A stretch of 64,000 nucleotides of DNA from Crossaster papposus (GCA_037893245.1 JBAIAA010000008.1:2150001-2214000), one strand, 5' to 3'. Counted from the stretch's first letter, positions 39,588 to 49,543 are shown. The notes: a model not told the origin generated them from the sequence alone. Numbers and translations are program-made.

Positions 39588-40220
39588 GTGCTGCATTTTG
39601 TCAATAGCTTTTCCAAGTCAGCCCGTTGGCTTGCTTTGTGGGGCGTTATCTTTTTGTCAGGTTGCACAACGCTGACAAAAGAGCCAGTTTCTCTGTCTGA
39701 TCCTGAACGTCAGGCTTACTGGCAACGGACGCTGTTGCACCAGGCCAGTATTAAGCAGTGGACGCTCTCCGGGCGGCTGGGGTTAAGAGTGCCGGGGCGC
39801 TCTGGTTCCCTGTCGCTGGATTGGTCTCAAAACCATGGCGCTTACACACTGGCGCTTGAAGGGCCTTTTGGGCAGTCCATTGCTAACATCGAAGGGGGTC
39901 GTTTTGGTGTCGTCGCCCGGGTCAGTGGTGAAGAAGAGCCTATATCCGGGCCTAATCCTGAAGCAGTGATGATGCGGATTACTGGGTGGGATCTGCCAGT
40001 CAGTTTCCTTCAATATTGGGTGCGGGGAATTCCTGTACCGAAAATGGGTGCTGATGTGGCCTTGAATGATCAGGGAGTGGCGGACAGCATTGTCCAGCAG
40101 GGCTGGACAGTCTCTTATGTGTCTTACCGAAAGGAAGGTGGTTGGTTGCTCCCTGCACGGCTCAAAGTGTCACGAGATGCCATTAGTATGGTGCTGTCAG
40201 TCAGCCGCTGGTCGTTATAA
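39588..40220 (+). CDS. lolB: Outer-membrane lipoprotein receptor LolB
   Basis: A 210-residue lipoprotein that accepts lipoproteins from LolA and places them in the outer membrane. Lipobox in VIFLSGCTTL. LolB-type segments include WTLSGRLGLRVPGRSGSLSL and WVRGIPVP. GTG start at 39588 with GGAGTG upstream. Between the TPR lipoprotein and ispE, the normal order. Confidence 0.93.
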   Translation: MLHFVNSFSKSARWLALWGVIFLSGCTTLTKEPVSLSDPERQAYWQRTLLHQASIKQWTLSGRLGLRVPGRSGSLSLDWSQNHGAYTLALEGPFGQSIANIEGGRFGVVARVSGEEEPISGPNPEAVMMRITGWDLPVSFLQYWVRGIPVPKMGADVALNDQGVADSIVQQGWTVSYVSYRKEGGWLLPARLKVSRDAISMVLSVSRWSL

Positions 40221-40247
40221 AATCGCTGTTTTTCTTAAGAGATATTG

Positions 40248-41114
40248 ATGTACTCATTCGACGCTACAGGTTTGACATTACCGGCACCTGCGAAAGTTAA
40301 CCGCTTCCTGCATATTATTGGTAAGCGGGAGGATGGTTACCACAACCTGCAAACTCTCTTTCAATTCCTTGATATCGGTGATGAACTCACCTTTGTAGAA
40401 GCGGGTGAGCTGTCATTAACGACATCGTTACTTGAGCTTGATAGCGATGATAACCTGATTTTACGTGCCGCTCGCCTGTTGTTAAAAGAAGCCGGGGTGA
40501 CAAAGGGGGCGCATATCACACTGACGAAAAACCTTCCCTTGGGTGGGGGAGTCGGTGGCGGTAGCTCGGATGCTGCCACAACACTGCTGGGTCTCAATCA
40601 TCTTTGGGGGCTGGGTTTTGATGAAGAGACGTTGGCCGCGTTGGGGTTGCAGCTGGGTGCGGATGTCCCTGTGTTTGTGCGGGGTAAAAGTGCCTTTGCA
40701 GAAGGTGTGGGTGAAAAGCTCATACCCGTAGAGCCAGACGAACCCTGGTTTGTTGTATTGACGCCCAATGTACATGTGAATACAGCGGCTATGTATGGTC
40801 ACGCAGATTTGACAAGAGATACGCTGCCCATTAAAGTTTGCGCGGCATTGAATCAGCTGGCAAAAAATGATTTCGAGCCACTGGTTCGCCAATGTTATCC
40901 AGCAGTTGATAAATGTTTACATCTATTGGATAATTTTGGCCATTCGAGTATCGGTTCAGCCATGCTGAGCGGCTCTGGGGCGTGTGTTTTCTCTCTCTTT
41001 GAGAAAAGGGAAGATGCTGTTGCTACACTAGAGGTTGTCAGCACTCAGGCCAAAGGCTTTGTTACTCGAGGTATTAACAGCTCACCGCTTCACTCGGCTT
41101 TGGCGCAGCGTTAA
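40248..41114 (+). CDS. ispE: 4-diphosphocytidyl-2-C-methyl-D-erythritol kinase
   Basis: A 288-residue GHMP kinase of the non-mevalonate isoprenoid pathway. ATP-binding motif LPLGGGVGGGSSDAATT and N-terminal PAPAKVNRFLHIIGKREDGY are present. ATG 40248 is preferred to the TTG one codon earlier. Start is 27 bp after lolB. Confidence 0.95.
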   Translation: MYSFDATGLTLPAPAKVNRFLHIIGKREDGYHNLQTLFQFLDIGDELTFVEAGELSLTTSLLELDSDDNLILRAARLLLKEAGVTKGAHITLTKNLPLGGGVGGGSSDAATTLLGLNHLWGLGFDEETLAALGLQLGADVPVFVRGKSAFAEGVGEKLIPVEPDEPWFVVLTPNVHVNTAAMYGHADLTRDTLPIKVCAALNQLAKNDFEPLVRQCYPAVDKCLHLLDNFGHSSIGSAMLSGSGACVFSLFEKREDAVATLEVVSTQAKGFVTRGINSSPLHSALAQR

Positions 41115-41218
41115 GTGCGGGTAAGTGCTAACCTTTTGGGTTGAAGAATATTGAGTAGATGCTACGCCGACATGCTTTTGTTGGCTCAAAAACCGTATTC
41201 ATTGAGTTGTTGTGCTAT

Positions 41219-41293
41219 TGGGGTATCGCCAAGCGGTAAGGCATCAGGTTTTGATCCTGACATGCGGAGGTTCGAATCCTCCTACCCCAGCCA
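41219..41293 (+). tRNA. tRNA-Gln (anticodon TTG)
   Basis: A 75-base cloverleaf with acceptor TGGGGTA pairing with TACCCCA, D arm GCCAAGCGGTAAGGC, anticodon arm CAGGTTTTGATCCTG and T arm GGAGGTTCGAATCCTCC. CCA is encoded. It lies between ispE and prs, as in many gammaproteobacteria. Confidence 0.97.
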
Positions 41294-41401
41294 TATTGTT
41301 ACTTCCTTATACACCTTATTCCTGTCTCTCCACGCCAGCTTATGCCCGCGTGGTGTTTGTCGCTTTACTTCCAGCCCTACAGTCCAGCAAGGTAATGTCC
41401 T

Positions 41402-42343
41402 GTGTCGAAAATGATGGTGTTTGCCGGTAATTCCAATCCGGATTTGGTAACGAAGGTCGTTAGTCAGCTACATATCCCGCTCGGTAAAGCGTATACCGGC
41501 CGTTTCAGTGATGGTGAGGTAGCGGTTGAAATTCAGGAAAACGTGCGTGGCCGTGATGTTTTCCTGATTCAGTCTACCTGTGCACCCACCAATGACAACC
41601 TGATGGAGTTGCTGGTAATGGCAGATGCGGTTCGGCGCTCTTCTGCCGTACGTGTTACTGCTGTGTTGCCTTATTTTGGTTACGCTCGCCAGGATCGACG
41701 TCCACGCTCCAGCCGGGTACCCATCAGCGCTAAAGTGGTTGCGGATATGATTGCCAGTGTGGGAGTGGATCGTGTCTTGACCGTAGACCTGCATGCTGAT
41801 CAGATTCAGGGTTTCTTTGATATCCCAGTGGATAACATCTATGGCTCTCCCATTTTGCTGGATGATATTGAGCGCCAGAACTACGACAAGCCCGTCGTGG
41901 TATCGCCGGATCACGGCGGTGTGGTGCGTGCTCGCGCCGTGGCTAAACGCTTGAATACCGATTTGGCCATTATCGACAAACGTCGCCCTGAAGCCAACAA
42001 AATTGAAGTGATGAATATCATTGGTGATGTCACCGGTCGTACCTGTATTCTGGTGGACGATATGGTGGATACGGCGGGTACACTGTGTCAGGCCGCGGCG
42101 GCACTGAAAGCGAAAGGCGCGGAGAAAGTATACTCCTATTGCACGCATCCGGTACTGTCGGGTCGTGCGCTGGAAAACATTGAAAACTCTGAACTGGATG
42201 AACTGGTGGTCACCAATACCATTCCGTTAAGCCCTGCTGCGCAGGCGCTGGGTAAAATTCGCCAGTTGGATATGTCGCCATTGCTGGCGGAATCTGTGCG
42301 GCGCATCAGTAATGCTGAGTCTATTAGTGCGATGTTTCAGTAG
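41402..42343 (+). CDS. prs: Ribose-phosphate pyrophosphokinase
   Basis: A 313-residue PRPP synthetase. N-terminal FAGNSNPDL, the ATP-site [33 protein letters not shown] and the PRPP-binding [14 protein letters not shown] are present. The GTG at 41402 gives the usual N-terminal length and has AAGG upstream; an ATG three codons in is the alternative. Intact, with no IS until well downstream. Confidence 0.97.
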   Translation: MSKMMVFAGNSNPDLVTKVVSQLHIPLGKAYTGRFSDGEVAVEIQENVRGRDVFLIQSTCAPTNDNLMELLVMADAVRRSSAVRVTAVLPYFGYARQDRRPRSSRVPISAKVVADMIASVGVDRVLTVDLHADQIQGFFDIPVDNIYGSPILLDDIERQNYDKPVVVSPDHGGVVRARAVAKRLNTDLAIIDKRRPEANKIEVMNIIGDVTGRTCILVDDMVDTAGTLCQAAAALKAKGAEKVYSYCTHPVLSGRALENIENSELDELVVTNTIPLSPAAQALGKIRQLDMSPLLAESVRRISNAESISAMFQ

Positions 42344-42380
42344 TTGCTGATGTGATTTGTTGATCACTTACACTACTGTG

Positions 42381-42731
42381 CTACTCCATAGGAGTGTAAG
42401 GTTTATGAAGCCACTCTACTTGTATGCTTAAATCAGGCTTTAACGGCTGAAAGGATTCAGGCCCGATAACAAGAAGTGTTTCTCTATCGTTATAGGGGAA
42501 TTGATCCGTTTGTTTTTGCATGGCTGCTTTAAATGCTATCAGTTTTTTTCTGCATTTATATCGCTGTTTTGAGTTGTGTGCTGATTCAGGAATGCTCTTG
42601 GTAGCAGTTAGGGTGTCAGATATTGCGGGATAAAAGTTTTTTTGTTGAGCCTGAAGTGCTAAAACTGCAGGTTTAAGCTGTGGCAAGGAAATACTTTTTA
42701 GGCGTGCTAGGTGTGGAATGAATGCCTTCAT
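42381..42731 (-). CDS. Hypothetical protein
   Basis: A 116-residue frame, basic and rich in Gln and Lys (AQQKNFYPAISDTLTATKSI), with no recognised domain and no clear ribosome site. It takes the place downstream of prs where pth is found in many relatives. It could be a lineage-specific gene or a chance frame. Confidence 0.35.
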   Translation of the reverse strand: MKAFIPHLARLKSISLPQLKPAVLALQAQQKNFYPAISDTLTATKSIPESAHNSKQRYKCRKKLIAFKAAMQKQTDQFPYNDRETLLVIGPESFQPLKPDLSIQVEWLHKPYTPME

Positions 42732-43133
42732 TGCTTTGTATGTTTTTATCGCGTACGTGAGATAAGCAACTACTTTCTCTTTTTGATGATGATATGAGGC
42801 ATCAATGCTTTCAGCTATAAGATAGCAGATTTGTTAGCAATGGAAACATGGGCTCTGTTCACAATAACTGTGGGTAGAGCCAATGTGAGGCTTCTTGATC
42901 TAACAAACTTTCTTCTGAGAACTTATGAGTCTTTAAGAATCGTTTCCAGCCAAGATAGCGTGACAGGTATTTTGTTGCGACGCCTTTGAATAGCCCATTA
43001 ATCCAACGTTTCAGCTCGCTATGATAGGCGTTTACTGTTTGAATATGATAAACAGCCTCTCGAACGTATTCCCCCGCTGTTTGTACTGGTCAACTAAAAC
43101 CGGACACATTTTTGTGAGACTTCTGTCGACACT

Positions 43134-43955
43134 TCATCCTACCTGACTTTCACGATAATAAATTTCATACTCAATTGGAGAACGATCATCATTTGCCGTA
43201 TGCAATCTATCAAGGTTGTAGTACTTCATGTATGCCGCAACATCTTTTTTCATATGTTCCCGCGTGGGTTGAGCTACCTTAAAAATCCAGTCATGCTTTA
43301 AGCTTCCAAAAAACCGCTCAACGACAGCATTGTCCCAGCACGCTCCAACGTCTCCCATGCTTGCACGAATACCATATCCAGAAAGCAGTTTACGGTATCG
43401 CTTACTGGTATACTGCGATCCTCTATCACTATGAAAAACTAAGCCTTCAGGCGGCTGACTAGTATTGTAAGCTTTCATCATGGCAGTACTAACCAGAGCC
43501 GTTGTCATCCTTTTATCAATGTGCCAGCCAACGATCAGACGAGAGAATAAATCCATCACAATTGCAAGGTACATCCAGCCTTCAGCCGTTTTTAAATAGG
43601 TCACATCACCAGCCCATACCTGATTTGGCCCTACAGGGTTAAAATTCTGATTGAGTAGATTGTCAGCAACAGCATCACTGTGTTTCCGTTTAGTGGTAAC
43701 CTTATAGGCTAAGCGCTGCCTGACTTTGAGGCCTAGCTGGCTCATTAACGTCCTAACTCTGTAACGGCCTATCTGAAAGCCTTCTTTGCGCAGAGCCTTA
43801 ACCATTTCCCGGCTCCCCAAGCTATTCCTGCTTTGCTTGAAGAGCTGCTTGATTCGTCGATACAAGTGCAGTGTTTCAGCCGTGATGACATGGCCTGGCT
43901 GCTTTGACCAGTCATAATAAGCTGAAGTACTCACCTGCATCACTCGACATAGCAA
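43134..43955 (-). CDS. IS3-family transposase OrfB (catalytic part)
   Basis: A 273-residue integrase-like DDE domain: VWAGDVTYLKTAEGWMYLAI, FHSDRGSQYTSKRYRK and the Glu in DNAVVERFFGSLKHD. The frame is open upstream to OrfA in -1 phase. A slippery AAAAAAG (44039-44033) within OrfA would create the OrfAB fusion, which is standard for the family. Confidence 0.92.
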   Translation of the reverse strand: MLCRVMQVSTSAYYDWSKQPGHVITAETLHLYRRIKQLFKQSRNSLGSREMVKALRKEGFQIGRYRVRTLMSQLGLKVRQRLAYKVTTKRKHSDAVADNLLNQNFNPVGPNQVWAGDVTYLKTAEGWMYLAIVMDLFSRLIVGWHIDKRMTTALVSTAMMKAYNTSQPPEGLVFHSDRGSQYTSKRYRKLLSGYGIRASMGDVGACWDNAVVERFFGSLKHDWIFKVAQPTREHMKKDVAAYMKYYNLDRLHTANDDRSPIEYEIYYRESQVG

Positions 43956-43999
43956 GTTAACAGGGTAATCGTTTGACGCCTTCTGAATGAAGTCGAATT

Positions 44000-44290
44000 T
44001 TACTTCATGTCGTTCGCAAAGAAGGCGCTGGCCTTTTTTAGCACTTCCCTCTCCATGCGGAGTTTTTTTACCTCTTTACGCAGATTTTTAAGCTCTTCAC
44101 GCTCGTCATCAGACAACACTTTGCCCTCCTGTAGGGCCAGAATATGATCCTTCCATTTGTAGAGCAAACTGGTGGCAATACCTAGTGATTTAGCTGCATC
44201 AGGCACCGAATAGCCTTGCTCCATTACAAGAGCAACAGCCTCTTCTTTGAACTCTTTTGGATAGTGCTTATAGGTTCGCTTTTGACTCAT
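44000..44290 (-). CDS. IS3-family transposase OrfA
   Basis: A 96-residue helix-turn-helix protein (VPDAAKSLGIATSLLYKWKD) with a leucine-zipper-like C-terminus (LKNLRKEVKKLRMEREVLKK). It contains the -1 frameshift site leading to OrfB. Confidence 0.9.
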   Translation of the reverse strand: MSQKRTYKHYPKEFKEEAVALVMEQGYSVPDAAKSLGIATSLLYKWKDHILALQEGKVLSDDEREELKNLRKEVKKLRMEREVLKKASAFFANDMK

Positions 44291-44633
44291 TGTGACACCT
44301 TAACAAGTGATAGAAATTATCTCTTATCAAAGTGTCCGGTTCTATTAGACCAGTACAGTTGTCACTAACTGTACCAGGGATACATGGAGTTTTTCAGCCA
44401 GTTTTTCATGGGACATATAGGCATCAGTGCAGAGCGTACTGCCTTCTTGTATTTGGCCTGCCAGTTGTGTTGACAGTGCATCAACGCTGACATGCTGAAG
44501 AACGGCATCTTTAATATGATGCTGCCGGTCACAAGCGACCATTACAATGTATTTGTGCTCATTTCTCTTATATCTTTTTTATCTATCTCCGCTTGTTCTA
44601 TTTGGTAAGTGATTTTTATGATGCCCTCTCGAG

Positions 44634-44647
44634 AGGGAGGGAAGAAA
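44634..44647. repeat. Perfect palindrome CCCTCTCGAGAGGG
   Basis: A 14-bp perfect palindrome in an otherwise non-coding 185-bp stretch (44581-44764) between the IS1595 remnant and IS5 copy C. Possibly a protein-binding site or an element relic; nothing else is seen there. Confidence 0.6.
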
Positions 44648-44764
44648 GTGATGCTCTTTGTTGTGGGGGTGGAGGTTGTACCTGAAAAATCGAATTTAGG
44701 GCAAAACGCGTCAAAATAAAGCGCCTGTTTTTTTCAAATCAAAAGAGGTGTTCCGCTTCTTTGC

Positions 44765-45866
44765 GGCGTTGTTGAATAAATAAAGCTCAGCCTGATCGAG
44801 CCTGTATCCAGGCCTTTTTCAGCTAGCTTTAACTGATATCGGCATCCCTAAACCGGTCATCCTGTTCAACACGCGAACGGAAACCTCTGCCTCCGTTTTT
44901 TGCTGAGGTAGTTCACGTGCTTTCATCTTTGAGCCGATAATGGTTTTATAGCGAAGCATAGCCAATTCAACCAAGGCTCTCAGGCCGTATCCGGTTAGCC
45001 CTTGCCACGCCATGCGACCTCGCTCTTTTATGAGGGCTACTGCCTCGTTTCGTGTATTGTGCTGACTACTGTCAGGCACAGCATTTTTAGGTGGTGGAAT
45101 CACGATTTTAGCAGCAGCTTGCTTCTGTTTAATTTGCTGATAAACCTTGTCGCTATCATAGGCTCCATCGGCCATGAAAACCTCAAATCCATCAACTTGA
45201 TCCAGCAGATTAGGCAAAACTGAAGTATCACCTATCTCTTTTCCGGTAAGGTCACTTGCAACGACATGATGATTTTCATCGATGGCTAAATGCAGTTTTC
45301 GCCAAGTACGTTTAGGCTTCGTACCGTGTTTTTCCTGATTCCATTCATCCTTGCCATAAACCTTCAATCCTGTGCTATCTACCAGAAAGTGAGAACCAGG
45401 CTCACAGGTATCGATGCGCTTTTGCAATGATAAATTGATGCTTCGCTTACTGAGAGTGCTGTAATCAGGGACTTTAAGCTGTAACCCCATGAGCTTAACC
45501 AGAGATCTAGCAAAACCTTCAGTCTGCCTTAGCGGTAAGCTAAAAACCTGCCTGAGCATAAGGCAGGTCTCAATCGCCAGATCCGAGTATTGTGTCGGCG
45601 CACCTCGTTTTTGGATGGGCGCTGGCGTCCAGATAGTGATAGCTGCATCCGTAAACCAGACGGTAATATCACCTCTTTTTCGCAGTGCGTTATTATAATC
45701 AGACCAATTCGTCACTTTATAAGTCGATTTTTTGATCTTATGGCGACGAGCTTCGTTGTGTTTGTAAGGCATAGCGAGATGATGTCTGCAAAAAAAGGAC
45801 ATTAGGATACGAACCTTAGCCACTTATCGTCAATCAGGGCTATCCGGTGATTTATTCAACAACGCC
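44765..45866 (-). mobile_element. IS5/IS903-type element, copy C
   Basis: 1102 bp, in inverse orientation to copies A, B, D and F. No 9-bp flanking repeat. Its upstream edge (45866) abuts the reverse transcriptase fragment. Confidence 0.92.
44819..45823 (-). CDS. IS5-family transposase, copy C
   Basis: The same 334-codon frame, intact, with alleles DAAIT, TKPKRT, DENHH and a private change LQKRIDT instead of LQKLIDT. Confidence 0.9.
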   Translation of the reverse strand: MAKVRILMSFFCRHHLAMPYKHNEARRHKIKKSTYKVTNWSDYNNALRKRGDITVWFTDAAITIWTPAPIQKRGAPTQYSDLAIETCLMLRQVFSLPLRQTEGFARSLVKLMGLQLKVPDYSTLSKRSINLSLQKRIDTCEPGSHFLVDSTGLKVYGKDEWNQEKHGTKPKRTWRKLHLAIDENHHVVASDLTGKEIGDTSVLPNLLDQVDGFEVFMADGAYDSDKVYQQIKQKQAAAKIVIPPPKNAVPDSSQHNTRNEAVALIKERGRMAWQGLTGYGLRALVELAMLRYKTIIGSKMKARELPQQKTEAEVSVRVLNRMTGLGMPISVKAS

Positions 45867-46677
45867 GTGGTACCCCAACTACGCTTCGGGAATGTCGACC
45901 GTCGTCTTCATAATGCCCTACCTTTATCCACTGTTTTATCAAGCGAATAATGCGCTTGTCTTTCACCCGGTGCTCTAAAAACCTGATTAGCCAATCATGG
46001 TCGACCTGGTCGAAAAATTTCCGAATATCCAGATCCAGCACCCAATTCACCGAGGTTCTCTTGATTCCCACCGTCAACGCATCTAATGCGTCGTGCTGGC
46101 TTCTCATAGGGCGAAACCCATAAGAAAAGCCAAGGAAATCTTCCTCATAAATCCCTTCCAACACCTTGACTACGGCCTGTTGGACAATTTTATCCTCTAA
46201 ACATAGAACACTTAGGGGACGCTCGCTCCCGTCTGCTTTGAGGATGAAAACCCTTCGAGCAGGACGTGGTCGATAACTTCCTCTGTGCACTCGTTCGTGC
46301 AAGGATTTCAGCCGGATATCCAGCTCCCGCTGATAGGATCGCCAAGTTACACCATCCACCCCCGCCGCTGAATTCCGTTTCAACTGAAAGAAACTTCCTT
46401 TCAGTAAATCCAGGGTGAGGTGGTGGAACAAGGCGGTGAATTGTAAACAGCTGTCCTTTGCTGCTGCTTGACGTATACCCAACAAGTTGAACGAAGCGTT
46501 ATTCCGGCTCTGAGTCCGGTCGCCGACTCCTTGTTGAGCATTCCTCTTGGTCAGGCCACTTTCCTCCACAACCTCCGCGACAGAATACTCTGTTTTGTGC
46601 GGCTGCTTCTTAGGTACTATTCGCCTGTCCGACTTCCTGCCAACAGCAATAGGCGTGTGGTGATTAGCCTTCCCCAT
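45867..46677 (-). pseudogene. Group II intron reverse transcriptase fragment (N-terminal part)
   Basis: About 270 codons: RT blocks include SAAGVDGVTWRSYQ, FSYGFRPMRSQHDALDAL and NWVLDLDIRKFFDQVDHDWL. The frame is cut by IS5 copy C before the catalytic YADD, and by copy D at its upstream side. It differs from the intron RT at 8075-9366, so it is a second intron lineage. Not functional. Confidence 0.85.
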
Positions 46678-47615
46678 TGGGCGTTGTTGAATAAATCACC
46701 GGATAGCCCTGATTGACGATAAGTGGCTAAGGTTCGTATCCTAATGTCCTTTTTTTGCAGACATCATCTCGCTATGCCTTACAAACACAACGAAGCTCGT
46801 CGCCATAAGATCAAAAAATCGACTTATAAAGTGACGAATTGGTCTGATTATAATAACGCACTGCGAAAAAGAGGTGATATTACCGTCTGGTTTACGGATG
46901 AAGCTATCACTATCTGGACGCCAGCGCCCATCCAAAAACGAGGTGCGCCGACACAATACTCGGATCTGGCGATTGAGACCTGCCTTATGCTCAGGCAGGT
47001 TTTTAGCTTACCGCTAAGGCAGACTGAAGGTTTTGCTAGATCTCTGGTTAAGCTCATGGGGTTACAGCTTAAAGTCCCTGATTACAGCACTCTCAGTAAG
47101 CGAAGCATCAATTTATCATTGCAAAAGCTCATCGATACCTGTGAGCCTGGTTCTCACTTTCTGGTAGATAGCACAGGATTGAAGGTTTATGGCAAGGATG
47201 AATGGAATCAGGAAAAACACGGTACGAAGCCTAAACGTACTTGGCGAAAACTGCATTTAGCCATCGATAAAAATCATCATGTCGTTGCAAGTGACCTTAC
47301 CGGAAAAGAGATAGGTGATACTTCAGTTTTGCCTAATCTGCTGGATCAAGTTGATGGATTTGAGGTTTTCATGGCCGATGGAGCCTATGATAGCGACAAG
47401 GTTTATCAGCAAATTAAACAGAAGCAAGCTGCTGCTAAAATCGTGATTCCACCACCTAAAAATGCTGTGCCTGACAGTAGTCAGCACAATACACGAAACG
47501 AGGCAGTAGCCCTCATAAAAGAGCGAGGTCGCATGGCGTGGCAAGGGCTAACCGGATACGGCCTGAGAGCCTTGGTTGAATTGGCTATGCTTCGCTATAA
47601 AACCATTATCGGCTC

Positions 47616-48717
47616 GGCGTTGTTGAATCAATAAAGCTCAGCCTGATCGAGCCTGTATCCAGGCCTTTTTCAGCTAGCTTTAACTGATATCGGCATCCCT
47701 AAACCGGTCATCCTGTTCAACACGCGAACGGAAACCTCTGCCTCCGTTTTTTGCTGAGGTAGTTCACGTGCTTTCATCTTTGAGCCGATAATGGTTTTAT
47801 AGCGAAGCATAGCCAATTCAACCAAGGCTCTCAGGCCGTATCCGGTTAGCCCTTGCCACGCCATGCGACCTCGCTCTTTTATGAGGGCTACTGCCTCGTT
47901 TCGTGTATTGTGCTGACTACTGTCAGGCACAGCATTTTTAGGTGGTGGAATCACGATTTTAGCAGCAGCTTGCTTCTGTTTAATTTGCTGATAAACCTTG
48001 TCGCTATCATAGGCTCCATCGGCCATGAAAACCTCAAATCCATCAACTTGATCCAGCAGATTAGGCAAAACTGAAGTATCACCTATCTCTTTTCCGGTAA
48101 GGTCACTTGCAACGACATGATGATTTTTATCGATGGCTAAATGCAGTTTTCGCCAAGTACGTTTAGGATTCGTACCGTGTTTTTCCTGATTCCATTCATC
48201 CTTGCCATAAACCTTCAATCCTGTGCTATCTACCAGAAAGTGAGAACCAGGCTCACAGGTATCGATGAGCTTTTGCAATGATAAATTGATGCTTCGCTTA
48301 CTGAGAGTGCTGTAATCAGGGACTTTAAGCTGTAACCCCATGAGCTTAACCAGAGATCTAGCAAAACCTTCAGTCTGCCTTAGCGGTAAGCTAAAAACCT
48401 GCCTGAGCATAAGGCAGGTCTCAATCGCCAGATCCGAGTATTGTGTCGGCGCACCTCGTTTTTGGATGGGCGCTGGCGTCCAGATAGTGATAGCTGCATC
48501 CGTAAACCAGACGGTAATATCACCTCTTTTTCGCAGTGCGTTATTATAATCAGACCAATTCGTCACTTTATAAGTCGATTTTTTGATCTTATGGCGACGA
48601 GCTTCGTTGTGTTTGTAAGGCATAGCGAGATGATGTCTGCAAAAAAAGGACATTAGGATACGAACCTTAGCCACTTATCGTCAATCAGGGCTATCCGGTG
48701 ATTTATTCAACAACGCC
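47616..48717 (-). mobile_element. IS5/IS903-type element, copy E, nested in copy D
   Basis: 1102 bp, flanked by the 9-bp repeat TATCGGCTC (47607-47615 and 48718-48726). This fixes the target duplication of the family at 9 bp, as for IS903-type members. Confidence 0.95.
47670..48674 (-). CDS. IS5-family transposase, copy E
   Basis: Intact 334-codon frame with alleles DAAIT, TNPKRT (as in copy B) and DKNHH (as in copy D), a mosaic combination. This is the copy that moved most recently in the nested pair. Confidence 0.9.
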   Translation of the reverse strand: MAKVRILMSFFCRHHLAMPYKHNEARRHKIKKSTYKVTNWSDYNNALRKRGDITVWFTDAAITIWTPAPIQKRGAPTQYSDLAIETCLMLRQVFSLPLRQTEGFARSLVKLMGLQLKVPDYSTLSKRSINLSLQKLIDTCEPGSHFLVDSTGLKVYGKDEWNQEKHGTNPKRTWRKLHLAIDKNHHVVASDLTGKEIGDTSVLPNLLDQVDGFEVFMADGAYDSDKVYQQIKQKQAAAKIVIPPPKNAVPDSSQHNTRNEAVALIKERGRMAWQGLTGYGLRALVELAMLRYKTIIGSKMKARELPQQKTEAEVSVRVLNRMTGLGMPISVKAS

Positions 48718-48892
48718 TATCGGCTCAAAGATGAAAGCACGTGAACTACCTCAGCAAAAAACGGAGGCAGAGGTTTCCGTTCGCGTGTTGAACAGGATGA
48801 CCGGTTTAGGGATGCCGATATCAGTTAAAGCTAGCTGAAAAAGGCCTGGATACAGGCTCGATCAGGCTGAGCTTTATTTATGCAACAACGCC

Positions 48893-49111
48893 TACCCGCT
48901 GCAGGGTGAGCCGCTCTGAGCGATTGCAATTGCGTCTCTTCCCTACTCTGTCCACGGGGTTTGCGGGTTGCAACAGGGGGCACTCTTCTCTAAAATCCTC
49001 GGTCTTTATATGTTGGATCGGTGATTATGGCACTTCAGCCACAATCATCGTTCCTGCACTCCTTGCCTTATCGGTATATCCGAAAGGCTGTCTAACCCGT
49101 AAGGAGCTGTT
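48893..49111 (+). promoter_or_regulatory. Leader region of the rpsF operon
   Basis: A 219-bp region with no convincing gene. It should hold the operon promoter. A short hairpin-capable stretch (TATATCCGAAAGGCTGTC) lies shortly before the AAGGAG site of rpsF. Autoregulation of rpsF-rpsR by S6:S18 is known in bacteria, but a match to that motif cannot be confirmed by eye. Confidence 0.35.
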
Positions 49112-49543
49112 ATGCGTCATTACGAAGTAGTATTCCTGGTGCATCCAGACCAGAGCGAGCAGGTGCCTGCTATGGTGGAGCGTTATAACCGCGCTATCAC
49201 TGACAGCGAAGGTCAGGTACACCGTATGGAAGATTGGGGCCGCCGCCAGCTGGCTTACCCGATCAATAAAATCCACAAAGCACACTATATTCTGATGAAT
49301 ATAGAGTGTGGTGACGAAGTCCTGAAAGAGCTGACTGAAAACTTCCGTTACAACGACGCGGTAATCCGTAGCATGGTTATCCGTCGTGATGAAGCTGTTA
49401 CTGAGTCTTCCATCATGCTGCAGGCTGAAGAGAAGCGTGAGCGTCGTGACGACCGTCCACGTCGTGAAGCAGCTCCTGAAGCACGCGAAGAAGACACAGC
49501 AACTGACACCGTTGAAGCTGACGCTGAAGACGCTGCCGAGTAA
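49112..49543 (+). CDS. rpsF: 30S ribosomal protein S6
   Basis: A 143-residue S6 with [20 protein letters not shown] and the [20 protein letters not shown] core. The C-terminus is a long charged tail ([20 protein letters not shown]), as in gammaproteobacterial S6 proteins subject to glutamate addition. Strong AAGGAG ribosome site. First gene of rpsF-rpsR-rplI-dnaB. Confidence 0.97.
   Translation: MRHYEVVFLVHPDQSEQVPAMVERYNRAITDSEGQVHRMEDWGRRQLAYPINKIHKAHYILMNIECGDEVLKELTENFRYNDAVIRSMVIRRDEAVTESSIMLQAEEKRERRDDRPRREAAPEAREEDTATDTVEADAEDAAE

Larger units (their letters stand above)
43087..44352 (-). mobile_element. IS3-family element
   Basis: A 1266-bp element with imperfect ends TGGTCAACTAAAACCGGACAC and TGGTCTAATAGAACCGGACAC in inverse orientation, named here by their shared AACCGGACAC. 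It is flanked by GTAC (43083-43086 and 44353-44356). Two overlapping genes are inside. It interrupts an older IS1595 remnant. Confidence 0.9.
42859..44580 (-). pseudogene. IS1595-family transposase, split by an IS3 element
   Basis: The N-proximal piece (about 44580-44353) reads NEHKYIVMVACDRQHHIKDA and LCTDAYMSHEKLAEKLHVSL. The C-proximal piece (43086-42859) reads [20 protein letters not shown] and [20 protein letters not shown], the typical IS1595 ending. The IS3 with GTAC repeats separates them. The upstream part before the first piece runs into TAA, so the gene was already truncated. Confidence 0.8.
46723..48836 (+). pseudogene. IS5-family transposase, copy D, split by copy E
   Basis: The frame starts like the other copies (alleles DEAIT, TKPKRT, DKNHH) and is interrupted at codon IIGS by copy E. 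It resumes at 48718 (IGSKMKARELPQQ). Not functional as found. Confidence 0.9.
46680..48892 (+). mobile_element. IS5/IS903-type element, copy D, containing nested copy E
   Basis: Removing copy E (1102 bp) and one TATCGGCTC repeat leaves exactly 1102 bp, the size of every other copy. Its right end has the ATGCAAC variant also seen in copy A. Confidence 0.92.

Noticed and set aside
48906..49130. 74-codon frame before rpsF
   Set aside because: It overlaps the rpsF start and ribosome site, starts next to an IS end and has no family features; treated as leader DNA.
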